Position numbers and translations under genes: made by a program. Positions 9,319-17,669 of a stretch of 64,000 nt of DNA are shown here, piece after piece; the first letter of the stretch is position 1, and every line of letters begins with the position of its first letter. This stretch comes from Saprospiraceae bacterium. Its GTDB lineage: Bacteria > Bacteroidota > Bacteroidia > Chitinophagales > Saprospiraceae. The stretch is from contig JANQSS010000112.1 in assembly GCA_028279185.1 (NCBI GenBank), positions 1-64,000 of the forward strand. The letters run 5' to 3'. The notes beneath the pieces were generated by a model. The model was not told where the DNA came from. It saw only the letters and a list, made by a program, of their open reading frames with translations, and searched no databases.

Positions 9319-10560
9319 ATGATACGGTACCTTTTTTTCATTCTTTTCCTATTACATCAATCCACAGGAGTTGCACAAACTGATGACTTTATCTCCAATA
9401 TTCTAACAAAAGGTAGCCCCCTGATCCAACGTGTCACCAATGCGCTTGACACCTACGAAGTGCAAATTATTTACACAGCCATTAATCGCGATGATAAAGA
9501 TTCAATTCACCTCCAATCACATTCCTACAATCTAGACGTAGATCGATATTTTTACCCGGCTAGTACGGTAAAAATGCCTGTCGCCTTTTTTGCACTTGAG
9601 AAGCTCAATGAGGTCAATCGACCCGATGTCCACGAAACGACGCCTATGTTGTTTGGCGCATCACGCATTCCACAGAAAACTAAATACAACGACACTACTG
9701 CATTACACAATCAACTCACTTTAGCTCATTTAATTAAGAAAGTGTTTCTCGTTAGCGACAACGAAGCCTATAATTTACTTTATTCATTTTGTGGACAAGC
9801 CTATATCAACGATCGCTTGCATCAACATGGATATATCAGCGATAAAATTACACACCGAGTGGGTGCCCCCCAATATACGCTAGATGATAACCGATACTCA
9901 AACCCCTACTTGTTTTATTCAAATAAAGACATCTTACTTATACGTGAACCGCAGCAATGCGGCTACTCCTTTGATCATATACAAAAATCCAATTGTAAAA
10001 AAGGTGTTGGCTATTATCAAACGGGTACATTGATTAACGAACCTTTTAATTTTTGCTCAAAAAATTCTATTTCCTTAAAAAGTTTGCATGATATTTTAGC
10101 TAAACTAGTATTGCCAGGAGCATTTTCGCCTGAACTACGATATAATATAACTTCAAAACAACGGCATATGCTGTTGTCCTTTATGGGAGCCCGCCCAAGC
10201 GAGAGCAAGTATCCGACTTACAATAAATTGAAATACCCTGATAACTACGTCAAATTTCTTATGGTTGGTGATCTCGAAATGAATATGCCGGGATCATTAC
10301 GTATTTTTAATAAAGTCGGATACGCTTACGGTTATTTAACTGATGTGGCTTACATTTCCGATGTGAAAACGGGCGTAGAATTTTTTTTAGCTGCCACAAT
10401 TCATGTCAACGCCAATGCCATCTATAATGATAATGTATACGAATACGAAGAAATTGGCATTCCGTTTTTGGCCGAATTAGGACGTTTATTTTACGAACAT
10501 GAATTAACGAGAAACCATTCATTTGATTTCAAGGAAATAAAAAGCCTCAACTATGATTAA
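9319..10560 (+). CDS. Secreted serine hydrolase, class A beta-lactamase-like
   Basis: A 413-residue protein with an N-terminal signal peptide ending near GVAQ20. It has all three motifs of penicillin-recognising serine enzymes: Ser82-x-x-Lys85 in ASTVKMP, Ser146-Asp-Asn148 in the SDN motif, and Lys332-Val-Gly334 in place of KTG. It is longer than a true class A beta-lactamase (about 290 aa), and the Omega-loop glutamate is not evident. A D,D-peptidase or other periplasmic hydrolase is therefore as likely as a resistance enzyme. It starts 3 bases after the epimerase and belongs to the same operon, again fitting envelope peptide metabolism. Confidence 0.85.
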   Translation: MIRYLFFILFLLHQSTGVAQTDDFISNILTKGSPLIQRVTNALDTYEVQIIYTAINRDDKDSIHLQSHSYNLDVDRYFYPASTVKMPVAFFALEKLNEVNRPDVHETTPMLFGASRIPQKTKYNDTTALHNQLTLAHLIKKVFLVSDNEAYNLLYSFCGQAYINDRLHQHGYISDKITHRVGAPQYTLDDNRYSNPYLFYSNKDILLIREPQQCGYSFDHIQKSNCKKGVGYYQTGTLINEPFNFCSKNSISLKSLHDILAKLVLPGAFSPELRYNITSKQRHMLLSFMGARPSESKYPTYNKLKYPDNYVKFLMVGDLEMNMPGSLRIFNKVGYAYGYLTDVAYISDVKTGVEFFLAATIHVNANAIYNDNVYEYEEIGIPFLAELGRLFYEHELTRNHSFDFKEIKSLNYD

Positions 10561-10786
10561 ATACAGAACAGTCGTTATCGACGTAGACATGAAATCAAAA
10601 TCATCCATGAGTTCGAAACGCTATCAAATCGACATCCCAGAATTACGCATGCACATACAAAGTAAACTTGAAGAATACGATGAAATGGGTTATGATTTAG
10701 TGGAAATGGAACCGTTAACTTCGAGTATTTATAATTCTTCGTATACACAAGCCATTGTTATGATTTTTAAATTACGAGAAGAATAA
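10553..10786 (+). CDS. Small protein, DUF4177-like
   Basis: A 77-residue cytosolic protein that overlaps the upstream hydrolase stop by 8 bases and precedes the P450 by 18 bases, so it is very likely translated. The pattern of a short strand (YRTVVIDVD), a helix (IQSKLEEYDEMGYDLVEM) and a final strand resembles DUF4177-like small proteins with a GWELV-type turn. The family call is tentative and the function is unknown. Confidence 0.65.
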   Translation: MIKYRTVVIDVDMKSKSSMSSKRYQIDIPELRMHIQSKLEEYDEMGYDLVEMEPLTSSIYNSSYTQAIVMIFKLREE

Positions 10787-10804
10787 TCAACCTCAGTCAT
10801 TAAA

Positions 10805-12130
10805 ATGCTACGCCTTTTTCCCACTGTCTCGAGAATAACTTCTTTGAAAAATGCCGCTCGTCTTGTCAAAAATCCAATTCCAGTGGTCAACGGCGTAATG
10901 CAAAAATTGGGACCAACATATATGTTTCACATCGGAGGAAGAAACAAAGGCTTGATCACGCAAGATCTTGATTTGATCGAACACATTCTCCAAAAAAATC
11001 ATAAAAACTTCAATAAATCACCTTTACAAACCAAGGAGTTGGCCGCATATGTAGGTAATGGTTTGCTAACCAATAATGGAAATAATTGGCTGCGCCAAAG
11101 GCGCTTAATACAGCCTGCGTTTAATCGAAAAAATATAAATTCTCTCATATCCTTGATGGAAGAGGAAGTTAATCTCGTCTGTCAAAATGAAATGGCCATT
11201 GGAAAACGGGTTAATCTATCGCATTTATCCGCCATGTTAACCTTCCATATAGTTGCACGAACAATATTTAGCGATGAAGTACGACACGATGAAATAATCC
11301 GAATGCGCAACAACGTCGAACGGGTGCAAAAAATGATCATACTACAAATCAGGCAACCGTATAAAATATGGTTCTATTCTATGTCGGGTATGCTAAAGAA
11401 ACATCACAAGCTAGCTAAGGAAGCAAAGGACTTAATTTATCGATTAATTCAAACGAGAAAAGCCTCAGTCCATCGTAAAGATGATATTCTTCAGTTCATG
11501 TTAGACACCCGATATGAAGACACAGGGCTGCCGATGTCGGATCAACAGCTTGTTGACGAGCTACTTATACTCATGGTTGCAGGACATGAAACAACCGCTC
11601 AGTCTATAATTTGGACTATGCTTTTACTTCACGATCATGCTGAAACGCTATACAATGTCCGTCAAGAAATTAATGAAATAGGAAATGATTATGAAGCATA
11701 TTTCAAGCAGGGGTCTATTTTAATGGCCAGTATAAAAGAAAGTATGCGACTATATCCACCGGCATGGGTAATTGATCGGGTCGGTATCGAAGATGACGAA
11801 GTTAATGGGCATTTAATTCCAAAAGATACGATAATCATGAATTATATTTATGGGCTCCATCGAAACCCCGACCACTGGGAAAAACCTAATAAATTTTTGC
11901 CAGAACGATTCATCGAAGCCAGAAAACCATCGGCCTATTTTCCATTTGGGGCTGGACCACGTCTGTGTATTGGCAATCATTTCGCTTATTTGGAACTCGT
12001 CGTAACGATTGTTAATCTTTTACAAAACTATACAATACGTTCATCCAGCTCTGCGCTACCAGGCATGAATCCATTAATTACTTTACAACCAGATAGGCAG
12101 GTCTTTTTTATGGTTGAGGCGCGGGTTTGA
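10805..12130 (+). CDS. Cytochrome P450
   Basis: A soluble bacterial P450 monooxygenase of 441 aa. The I-helix oxygen-binding motif AGHETT is at residues 259-264, the K-helix Glu312-x-x-Arg315, and the heme-ligand loop FGAGPRLCIG with Cys388. It resembles CYP102/CYP4-like class fatty-acid type P450s more than the short CYP107 type, judged by overall pattern. No ferredoxin or reductase is adjacent, so the redox partner must lie elsewhere. It is the last gene of the 5.2-12.1 kb operon; the link between a P450 and murein recycling is not obvious. Confidence 0.93.
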   Translation: MLRLFPTVSRITSLKNAARLVKNPIPVVNGVMQKLGPTYMFHIGGRNKGLITQDLDLIEHILQKNHKNFNKSPLQTKELAAYVGNGLLTNNGNNWLRQRRLIQPAFNRKNINSLISLMEEEVNLVCQNEMAIGKRVNLSHLSAMLTFHIVARTIFSDEVRHDEIIRMRNNVERVQKMIILQIRQPYKIWFYSMSGMLKKHHKLAKEAKDLIYRLIQTRKASVHRKDDILQFMLDTRYEDTGLPMSDQQLVDELLILMVAGHETTAQSIIWTMLLLHDHAETLYNVRQEINEIGNDYEAYFKQGSILMASIKESMRLYPPAWVIDRVGIEDDEVNGHLIPKDTIIMNYIYGLHRNPDHWEKPNKFLPERFIEARKPSAYFPFGAGPRLCIGNHFAYLELVVTIVNLLQNYTIRSSSSALPGMNPLITLQPDRQVFFMVEARV

Positions 12131-12154
12131 GGTAATTATTTTACGAAGAAAAAT

Positions 12155-14401
12155 TTAATGATGGTGTTTCATTTCGTTATTTAAAACCCACTGCAAGGGC
12201 TCATAATCAACTAATTGTAATTCATTAGCCCCTTCCTCAAGCTGATACTTTCTATTAACTGGAATATTCTCAAATTCTTGAATCAATCCACCTGGCCAAG
12301 TAACAACGAGTTTGGCAATTGAATTTTGCTTCTCTACACCCAATTCCGCTTGAATACTGTTCGATCCAAAACTCGCACCTGTGGCCAACTGTATGAAATA
12401 TTTGACGCCCATCTTGAAACGTCAGATGCAATTTTGCCCCAATAGCGTCTCTATTCGATTTAACTCCTTTTAGGTCAAACACTATGAAGTTGTTTTCACC
12501 TATCGGATTATCAAATAAGACATTTGGATAGGTATCACCTTCAAATGCTCCACCTAAGACAATATAGACATCCTGATCACCATCTCGATCAAAATCTGCA
12601 AAACCAATTCCATGGCCTTTTTGAATATGGCCAAAACGGCCTTCAAACCTAACCTCCTCAAATTGTTGTCCCCGCACATTTTTAAACATGCGATTAGGCA
12701 AAAGAGCACTAAGATGTGGAGCGCCAGTTCCAACGTAAAAGTCAACCCAACCGTCGTTGTCAAGGTCACCAAAATTGCAACCCATGGCGAAAAAACACTT
12801 GTCAATTTTATATTTAGTGTTTTTGTCCTTAAACGTACCATTTCTATTATTTATAAAAAGCTTTGACTCCGATCCTCTTCTCTTTTTATTTAATAGCTCC
12901 CTCGCATAGACCCCACCGGCTTCCCTGACAAGTCTCGTATCATACGACAAAACAAAAATATCATCCCATCCGTCGTTATTGACGTCTAAAAACCACGTCG
13001 GAAAACTCATGATCGGTAATTGTGTCCCAGATGAAGCGCTTATATCTCTGAATGTCCCTTCTTCATTTCTTAAAAGAATATTTTTTTCTCCCAAAATTGA
13101 AATATATAAATCAACCCAACCATCATTATCAATGTCACCAAACGACGCACCCTTGACAAAAGATTTAATTTGTGACAATCCATACTTACCCGCTTGCTCA
13201 GAAAATGTGCCATCACCATTATTAATAAATAGTTCACAAGGATGATCGTCTCCGGGCCTTGACTCATTTCCGATAAAAAGATCCAGGTAGCCGTCCTTAT
13301 TCACATCCGCCCAAGCGGCCGTTTGGGTTGGGTGAAATGAAAGCAATCCTGCCGATTGAGTAACGTCCGTGAATCTTCCATTTCTTAAATTTTTTAAAAG
13401 TGAATTGGAATACTTTCCACCATCTCCTAGCCACCCGCCGCGCAAAATGAATACGTCGCGAAATCCATCGTTATTATAATCGGCATGTACACAATTAAGT
13501 CCGCTAACAATTCCTTTTAATCCGGCTTTCGATGTAACATCCTGGAATCTCGTGCCGGTGTTGAGAAACAAGCGAACTTGATCTTCCATTCCATAAGATG
13601 TGCAAAAAATATCAATTTTGCCATCTGCGTTGAAATCATCGACTGCAACTCCGCCCGACAATCCATTCGCGGCAACACCAACAGAAATTCCTATATCCTT
13701 AAAAGATGGAAAAAAAGCTCTTCTGGCTCTTTTTTAGATAGCGGGACCAATAAATCAGAAGGCACATTATTAGGATATTGACTCAACGTCATATGCGTAA
13801 TATTGAGTAGCCATTTATTCTTTTCAGTTGGATATTTCGAGCATAGTAAATGGTATAACTCTAACGCCCTTTTTGAACCAAGCTGGTGCTCGTGAAATGC
13901 CTCTGGCTGTAAGGGAATTATACAAGAATATGCATTGTGATTACTTTGACAATTCTACACTTCTCCCAACCGAAGATAGGCTAATGCTAACAAGTCCAAC
14001 ATCATGACTTTTTGAGGATGCAATAAGTGGGCAAAGGTGATATTTCGATCCACGATAAATTGTTGTAATTCCTGAATGCATAATTCAATCTCACTTGCAT
14101 TTAATAATTCGATACAGTGTAAAAACCAATTTTCCCAGTATTTTTCTCTACTTGCTCCTTCCATTTTTTTTCGGTACAACTGAGCCAATCGTTTGTTCCA
14201 ATGGTAATGAGATTCAACATCAGTTGATAAATTTAATTGACGCAGTCGTTCAATCATTTGGCTCATCTCAGATGTTTTCTGAAGAATGGGCCCTTGTTTT
14301 TTAACTTCTTTTGCATTCTCGCAGGAGATAAGAAATAAGTAAAACACCAGGAATGATGCTAATGAAATAATGAATTGCTTTTGAGCATGCATTTTTGTCA
14401 T
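12155..14401 (-). pseudogene. Decayed FG-GAP/VCBS repeat protein with ASPIC/UnbV domain
   Basis: This was one lipoprotein gene and now carries three lesions. The N-terminus has a lipoprotein signal (lipobox LISC) and a helical repeat region. A TAG at 13955-13957 interrupts the conserved segment LGEV-stop-NCQSNHNAYSC, where CAG would restore a Gln. Reading on in the same frame gives a good family sequence to PSDLLVPLSKKEPEEL. There an A/T run of seven (13710-13716) shifts the frame into the FG-GAP repeats (VAVDDFNADGKIDIF and many D-x-D-x-D-G calcium-type loops). A second shift near 12382-12385 breaks the C-terminal ASPIC/UnbV domain (continuing ATGASFGSN and VTWPGG). Neighbouring genes are intact, so decay is more likely than poor sequence. 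Confidence 0.85.
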
Positions 14402-14589
14402 TGACCAAATATACGCACATGGATGCAGATTGCACACCGTGTAGATATCTCAGAACATTGGCACCTGTTTATAAATAAAATTAGCAATTAAAAAGAATGG
14501 CGAAGAGGTACGAAATAATCTCTAAAGGGTATTAAGCTACATATTTAGGATCTCCTAACGCTCCAGTTACAATCAATTTTTGCAACGCA

Positions 14590-15672
14590 TCACGGCAGCA
14601 TTTTTACTTCTTCAATCAAGTAGATGAGATGTTTAAGCGCTTCGCGTTTTTTGTGCCCCGGACCGTAGACGAATCCATCAATAAATACGATTTCATTTTT
14701 TGACGGATTATGAATGGTAAATGAGACAAAAGCCCCACCCATAAAATCGTTTTTCATGTCCCAAATTCCTCGCAACTCGCCAGTATATTTTCCATCGAGG
14801 CTTCGCTCGTAATAAAAAGTTGGCAAATCCACATTGTTGATTTGCATATATGAGCCTTTAGCCGAAGATGTAATATATGCCTTCGTCAACGAATCGCGTA
14901 AGACTATCATATTTTCCTCAGAAAACTGTGCTTTATCTTCATACTTGGTTGAGTAAAATATCAGCCCACTCGTGGTTTTTGGCGACACGTCCTGCAACCA
15001 TAAAAAGGGTTTTTTATCGATTCCCAATTTATAACGATCAGGTATGCTCATTTTTATTCCGTAGTAATCCGCTAGTTTCTTTTCAAGCCCAACATTATGC
15101 CCTCCTAAAAATAAATTGGCCTGATATTGAATTTTGTCAAATTCGTGAAGTTTTTTCGTAAAAGAAGGCAGGCTTGCTTTTATGCCGTCGATCAAACCAC
15201 TTTCATTTTTACCGATAATATAGAGAACAAGCTGGTTTTGTGCCCATTTATTTTTTCCCACATGAAATTGATAATCATTTGGGCCAAAAGAGGAGTTGAG
15301 TCGTTCTCCCAAATCTTGCTCAACCATCTTGGTAATCGGTGATTCCGCATCAGCGAGATTTGCCAGCACGATATACGCCCTTAACTGCTTCCGAATTGGA
15401 TCTTGAATCAAATCATCAAAAGTCTGATGTTGAAGATCAAAGAGTGGCTCTGGTTGTGGCAAAATTGGAAATGCCGATCCGAAATAGTAACTCATCGTAT
15501 CTCCCGGGTTGTTCTCCCATACTGGATCATCACAGAGGACGGCAATTTTTCCTGCTTTTCCAAATGCATATTTAGTTCCGGAGACCTTGTCTGCCAACTC
15601 TGTTGAGCATGCCATCAAATACAGACAACAAAAGAAGAAATATATGATTCGTGGTTTAGATTTCATCAACAT
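14590..15672 (-). CDS. DUF4837 family lipoprotein
   Basis: A 360-residue lipoprotein of the DUF4837 family, which is specific to Bacteroidota. The signal peptide ends at the lipobox LMAC, followed by Ser-Thr. The segment AGKIAVLCDDPVWENNPGDTM and the C-terminal portion with GGAFVSFTIHNPSKNEIVFIDGFVYGPG fit the family. There is probably another usable start at MKSK, two residues downstream. The function is unknown, and neither neighbour is close enough to imply an operon. Confidence 0.85.
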   Translation of the reverse strand: MLMKSKPRIIYFFFCCLYLMACSTELADKVSGTKYAFGKAGKIAVLCDDPVWENNPGDTMSYYFGSAFPILPQPEPLFDLQHQTFDDLIQDPIRKQLRAYIVLANLADAESPITKMVEQDLGERLNSSFGPNDYQFHVGKNKWAQNQLVLYIIGKNESGLIDGIKASLPSFTKKLHEFDKIQYQANLFLGGHNVGLEKKLADYYGIKMSIPDRYKLGIDKKPFLWLQDVSPKTTSGLIFYSTKYEDKAQFSEENMIVLRDSLTKAYITSSAKGSYMQINNVDLPTFYYERSLDGKYTGELRGIWDMKNDFMGGAFVSFTIHNPSKNEIVFIDGFVYGPGHKKREALKHLIYLIEEVKMLP

Positions 15673-15768
15673 GCAAATATACCCTAGTAGATGCCTTCAA
15701 CTTTGATGACGGTGTGTAGGAATTCGAATTTATGTATACAAGATAGACGAATTTGGCTATAATTCGGC

Positions 15769-16740
15769 TTAAAGCAATGCGCCAATCACGTCTTCTTCTG
15801 TAATACCTTCAGCTTCAGCTTTAAAGTTACGGACAATGCGATGCCTCAAGACGTTATTGGCAACAGCTTGAACATCTTCTATATCCGGCGAATATTTACC
15901 GGATATCGCGGCATGACACTTTGCTCCTAAGACGAGATATTGTGATGCACGTGGGCCTGCTCCCCATGCAATATAGTTTTTAACTTTGTCTGTGGCCATG
16001 GATTTCGCCGGTCGCGTACTTGCCGATAATTTGACTGCGTACTCCAAAACGTTATCCGCAATGGGGATTTTTCTGATTAAGGTTTGAAAGAAGATAATCT
16101 CCTCCGCCCCCAAAACATGCCTTAAGTCAGTTTGCTTCACAGCCGTTGTCGTTTTGACAATATTTAATTCTTCTTCGTACGATGGATAATCCAGTGTAAT
16201 GTTGAACATAAAACGATCGAGTTGGGCCTCGGGTAAAGGGTAAGTACCTTCTTGTTCAATAGGATTCTGCGTGGCCAACACAAAAAACGGTTTAGGAAGA
16301 GCATAATTTTCACCACTCACTGTGACAACCCGTTCTTGCATGGCCTCTAAGAGCGCGGCTTGCGTCTTTGGCGGTGTTCTGTTAATCTCATCGGCCAATA
16401 CGATATTCGCAAAAATTGGTCCTTTTGAAAATCTAAATTGACGATTATCATCAAGGATCTCAGACCCGGTTATATCAGAGGGCATCAAATCTGGTGTAAA
16501 TTGAATTCGTTTAAAATCCAAGTCCAACACTTCGGCAATCGTACTTACCAGTAACGTCTTTGCCAGTCCAGGTACACCTACAAGTAAGCTGTGCCCATTA
16601 CTAAAAAGGGCAATCAGCACAGATTTCACGACGTCGTCTTGGCCGACAATCACCTTGCCGATTTCGCTTTTCATATCGTGATACGCTTGAGCCAGCGCGT
16701 CTACAGCTTCTTTGTCTGATGAATATGATGGTACAGCCAT
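15769..16740 (-). CDS. MoxR family AAA+ ATPase
   Basis: A 323-residue MoxR-type ATPase thought to act as a chaperone for assembly of protein complexes with VWA-domain partners. Walker A is at about residues 55-62 (GVPGLAKT), Walker B at 115-121 (LADEINR), and sensor motifs follow (ATQNPIEQEGTYPLPEAQLDRFMF). No DUF58 or VWA genes are adjacent, which is unusual because this family normally heads such an operon. Its promoter region lies between it and the divergent TetR gene. Confidence 0.93.
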   Translation of the reverse strand: MAVPSYSSDKEAVDALAQAYHDMKSEIGKVIVGQDDVVKSVLIALFSNGHSLLVGVPGLAKTLLVSTIAEVLDLDFKRIQFTPDLMPSDITGSEILDDNRQFRFSKGPIFANIVLADEINRTPPKTQAALLEAMQERVVTVSGENYALPKPFFVLATQNPIEQEGTYPLPEAQLDRFMFNITLDYPSYEEELNIVKTTTAVKQTDLRHVLGAEEIIFFQTLIRKIPIADNVLEYAVKLSASTRPAKSMATDKVKNYIAWGAGPRASQYLVLGAKCHAAISGKYSPDIEDVQAVANNVLRHRIVRNFKAEAEGITEEDVIGALL

Positions 16741-16824
16741 AGTCTTTCCTCGTAATTTTGCTTTTTGAAAACGTTATCCGGATTGAATTGTTGCCGAAAA
16801 TCGGACGGTGCTTTACCGGCGAGG

Positions 16825-16860
16825 CAAATGTAGGGATTAGCAATGATTTCGATATACAAA
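16825..16860 (-). promoter_or_regulatory. Putative promoter of the moxR-type gene
   Basis: On the minus strand TACATTTG (16832-16825) matches the -7 consensus TAnnTTTG exactly, and TTTG (16860-16857) stands 24 bases upstream, slightly beyond usual spacing. The expected leader is about 80 bases. This leaves little room for a real gene in the 74-codon minus-strand frame that overlaps here. Confidence 0.4.
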
Positions 16861-16958
16861 TCCCATCGATCGCTCACCTGTCTTCCCATGAATTCAGCTA
16901 ATCCCAGAAGCTGAGAGAAAGCCATAGTTACATTTAAACATTCCTTAACAGTTCATAA

Positions 16959-16990
16959 TTTGAATTACTAGACGACCGGTCATATATTTG
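16959..16990 (+). promoter_or_regulatory. Promoter of the TetR gene with an internal palindromic operator
   Basis: TTTG at 16959-16962 and TATATTTG at 16983-16990 are separated by 20 bases, a textbook Bacteroidota promoter. Between them lies the perfect 8-base palindrome GACCGGTC (16974-16981) within TAGACGACCGGTCATA. E. coli NemR binds a box with TAGAC and GGTC half sites, so this resembles a NemR-type operator. Its position between the -33 and -7 elements predicts autorepression of the tetR gene and probably of the exporter genes downstream. Confidence 0.6.
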
Positions 16991-17007
16991 CTTTTCAATT
17001 TCTATCC

Positions 17008-17604
17008 ATGACCACTGCAGCACAGAAAAAACGTAAGCTCGAGCATATTCTGGATAAAGGCATGCAACTAATCTGGACCAATGGTTATAATGCCACAAGT
17101 GTCAATGACATTGTGAAGGCGGCACAAATTCCTAAGGGTTCATTCTACTTCTATTTTAAGAGCAAAGAAGACTTTGCGGTTAAAGCCATCGAAAGGTACT
17201 TCAATGATCATGTTGAAAAAGCAACGGAATTATTGATGACAAAAGGAATATCACCCAAGGCCCGTCTTCTTAATTTTTACACCTATCGGGTTTCGGTGCT
17301 AAAAGAAAAATTAAATTGCCAATCCGGCTGCTTGGCTTGCAATATATCCAATGAAATGGCTGAACATTCAGAGGCAATCCGAAGTAGTATAAGAGAAAAA
17401 TCTGATACAATCACCTCAATGATTGCTGATGTCATTTCGGAGGCGCAGAAAAATGGAGAAATAAATTCAAGGCTAGACGCAAAAAATTTAGCCGTTTTTA
17501 TTGAAGATGCCGGTAAAGGTGCCATGATTTCTATGAAAGAAATGCAAAGTTCCTACGCCATCGACAATGTTTTAGTTGTTATCAAAGACATTCTGTTAAA
17601 ATAA
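17008..17604 (+). CDS. TetR/AcrR family regulator, NemR/AcuR-like
   Basis: A 198-residue repressor. The N-terminal helix-turn-helix runs over residues 28-50 (YNATSVNDIVKAAQIPKGSFYFYF). The C-terminal ligand domain carries SGCL with Cys108 and GAMISMK with Lys177. These align by eye with NemR Cys106 and Lys175, the residues that form the redox switch in E. coli NemR, so a sensor of electrophiles or chlorine species is plausible but unproven. It lies just upstream of an MMPL/RND exporter in the same direction, the likely target. A palindrome in its own promoter supports autoregulation. Confidence 0.88.
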   Translation: MTTAAQKKRKLEHILDKGMQLIWTNGYNATSVNDIVKAAQIPKGSFYFYFKSKEDFAVKAIERYFNDHVEKATELLMTKGISPKARLLNFYTYRVSVLKEKLNCQSGCLACNISNEMAEHSEAIRSSIREKSDTITSMIADVISEAQKNGEINSRLDAKNLAVFIEDAGKGAMISMKEMQSSYAIDNVLVVIKDILLK

Positions 17605-17669
17605 ATTAGGTAGTCTTTTCAGCCCACTTCCAGAGCTACATCCGTAAATAAAAAACAAAAAACCAATAG

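Noticed and set aside
9319..10560. Calling the serine hydrolase a true class A beta-lactamase
   Set aside because: All three catalytic motifs are present, but the protein is too long, KTG is KVG, and the Omega-loop glutamate is not evident; the operon suggests peptide metabolism instead.
16701..16925. A 74-codon minus-strand frame upstream of the MoxR gene
   Set aside because: It overlaps the MoxR start, and the likely MoxR promoter lies inside it; the sequence has no recognisable family.
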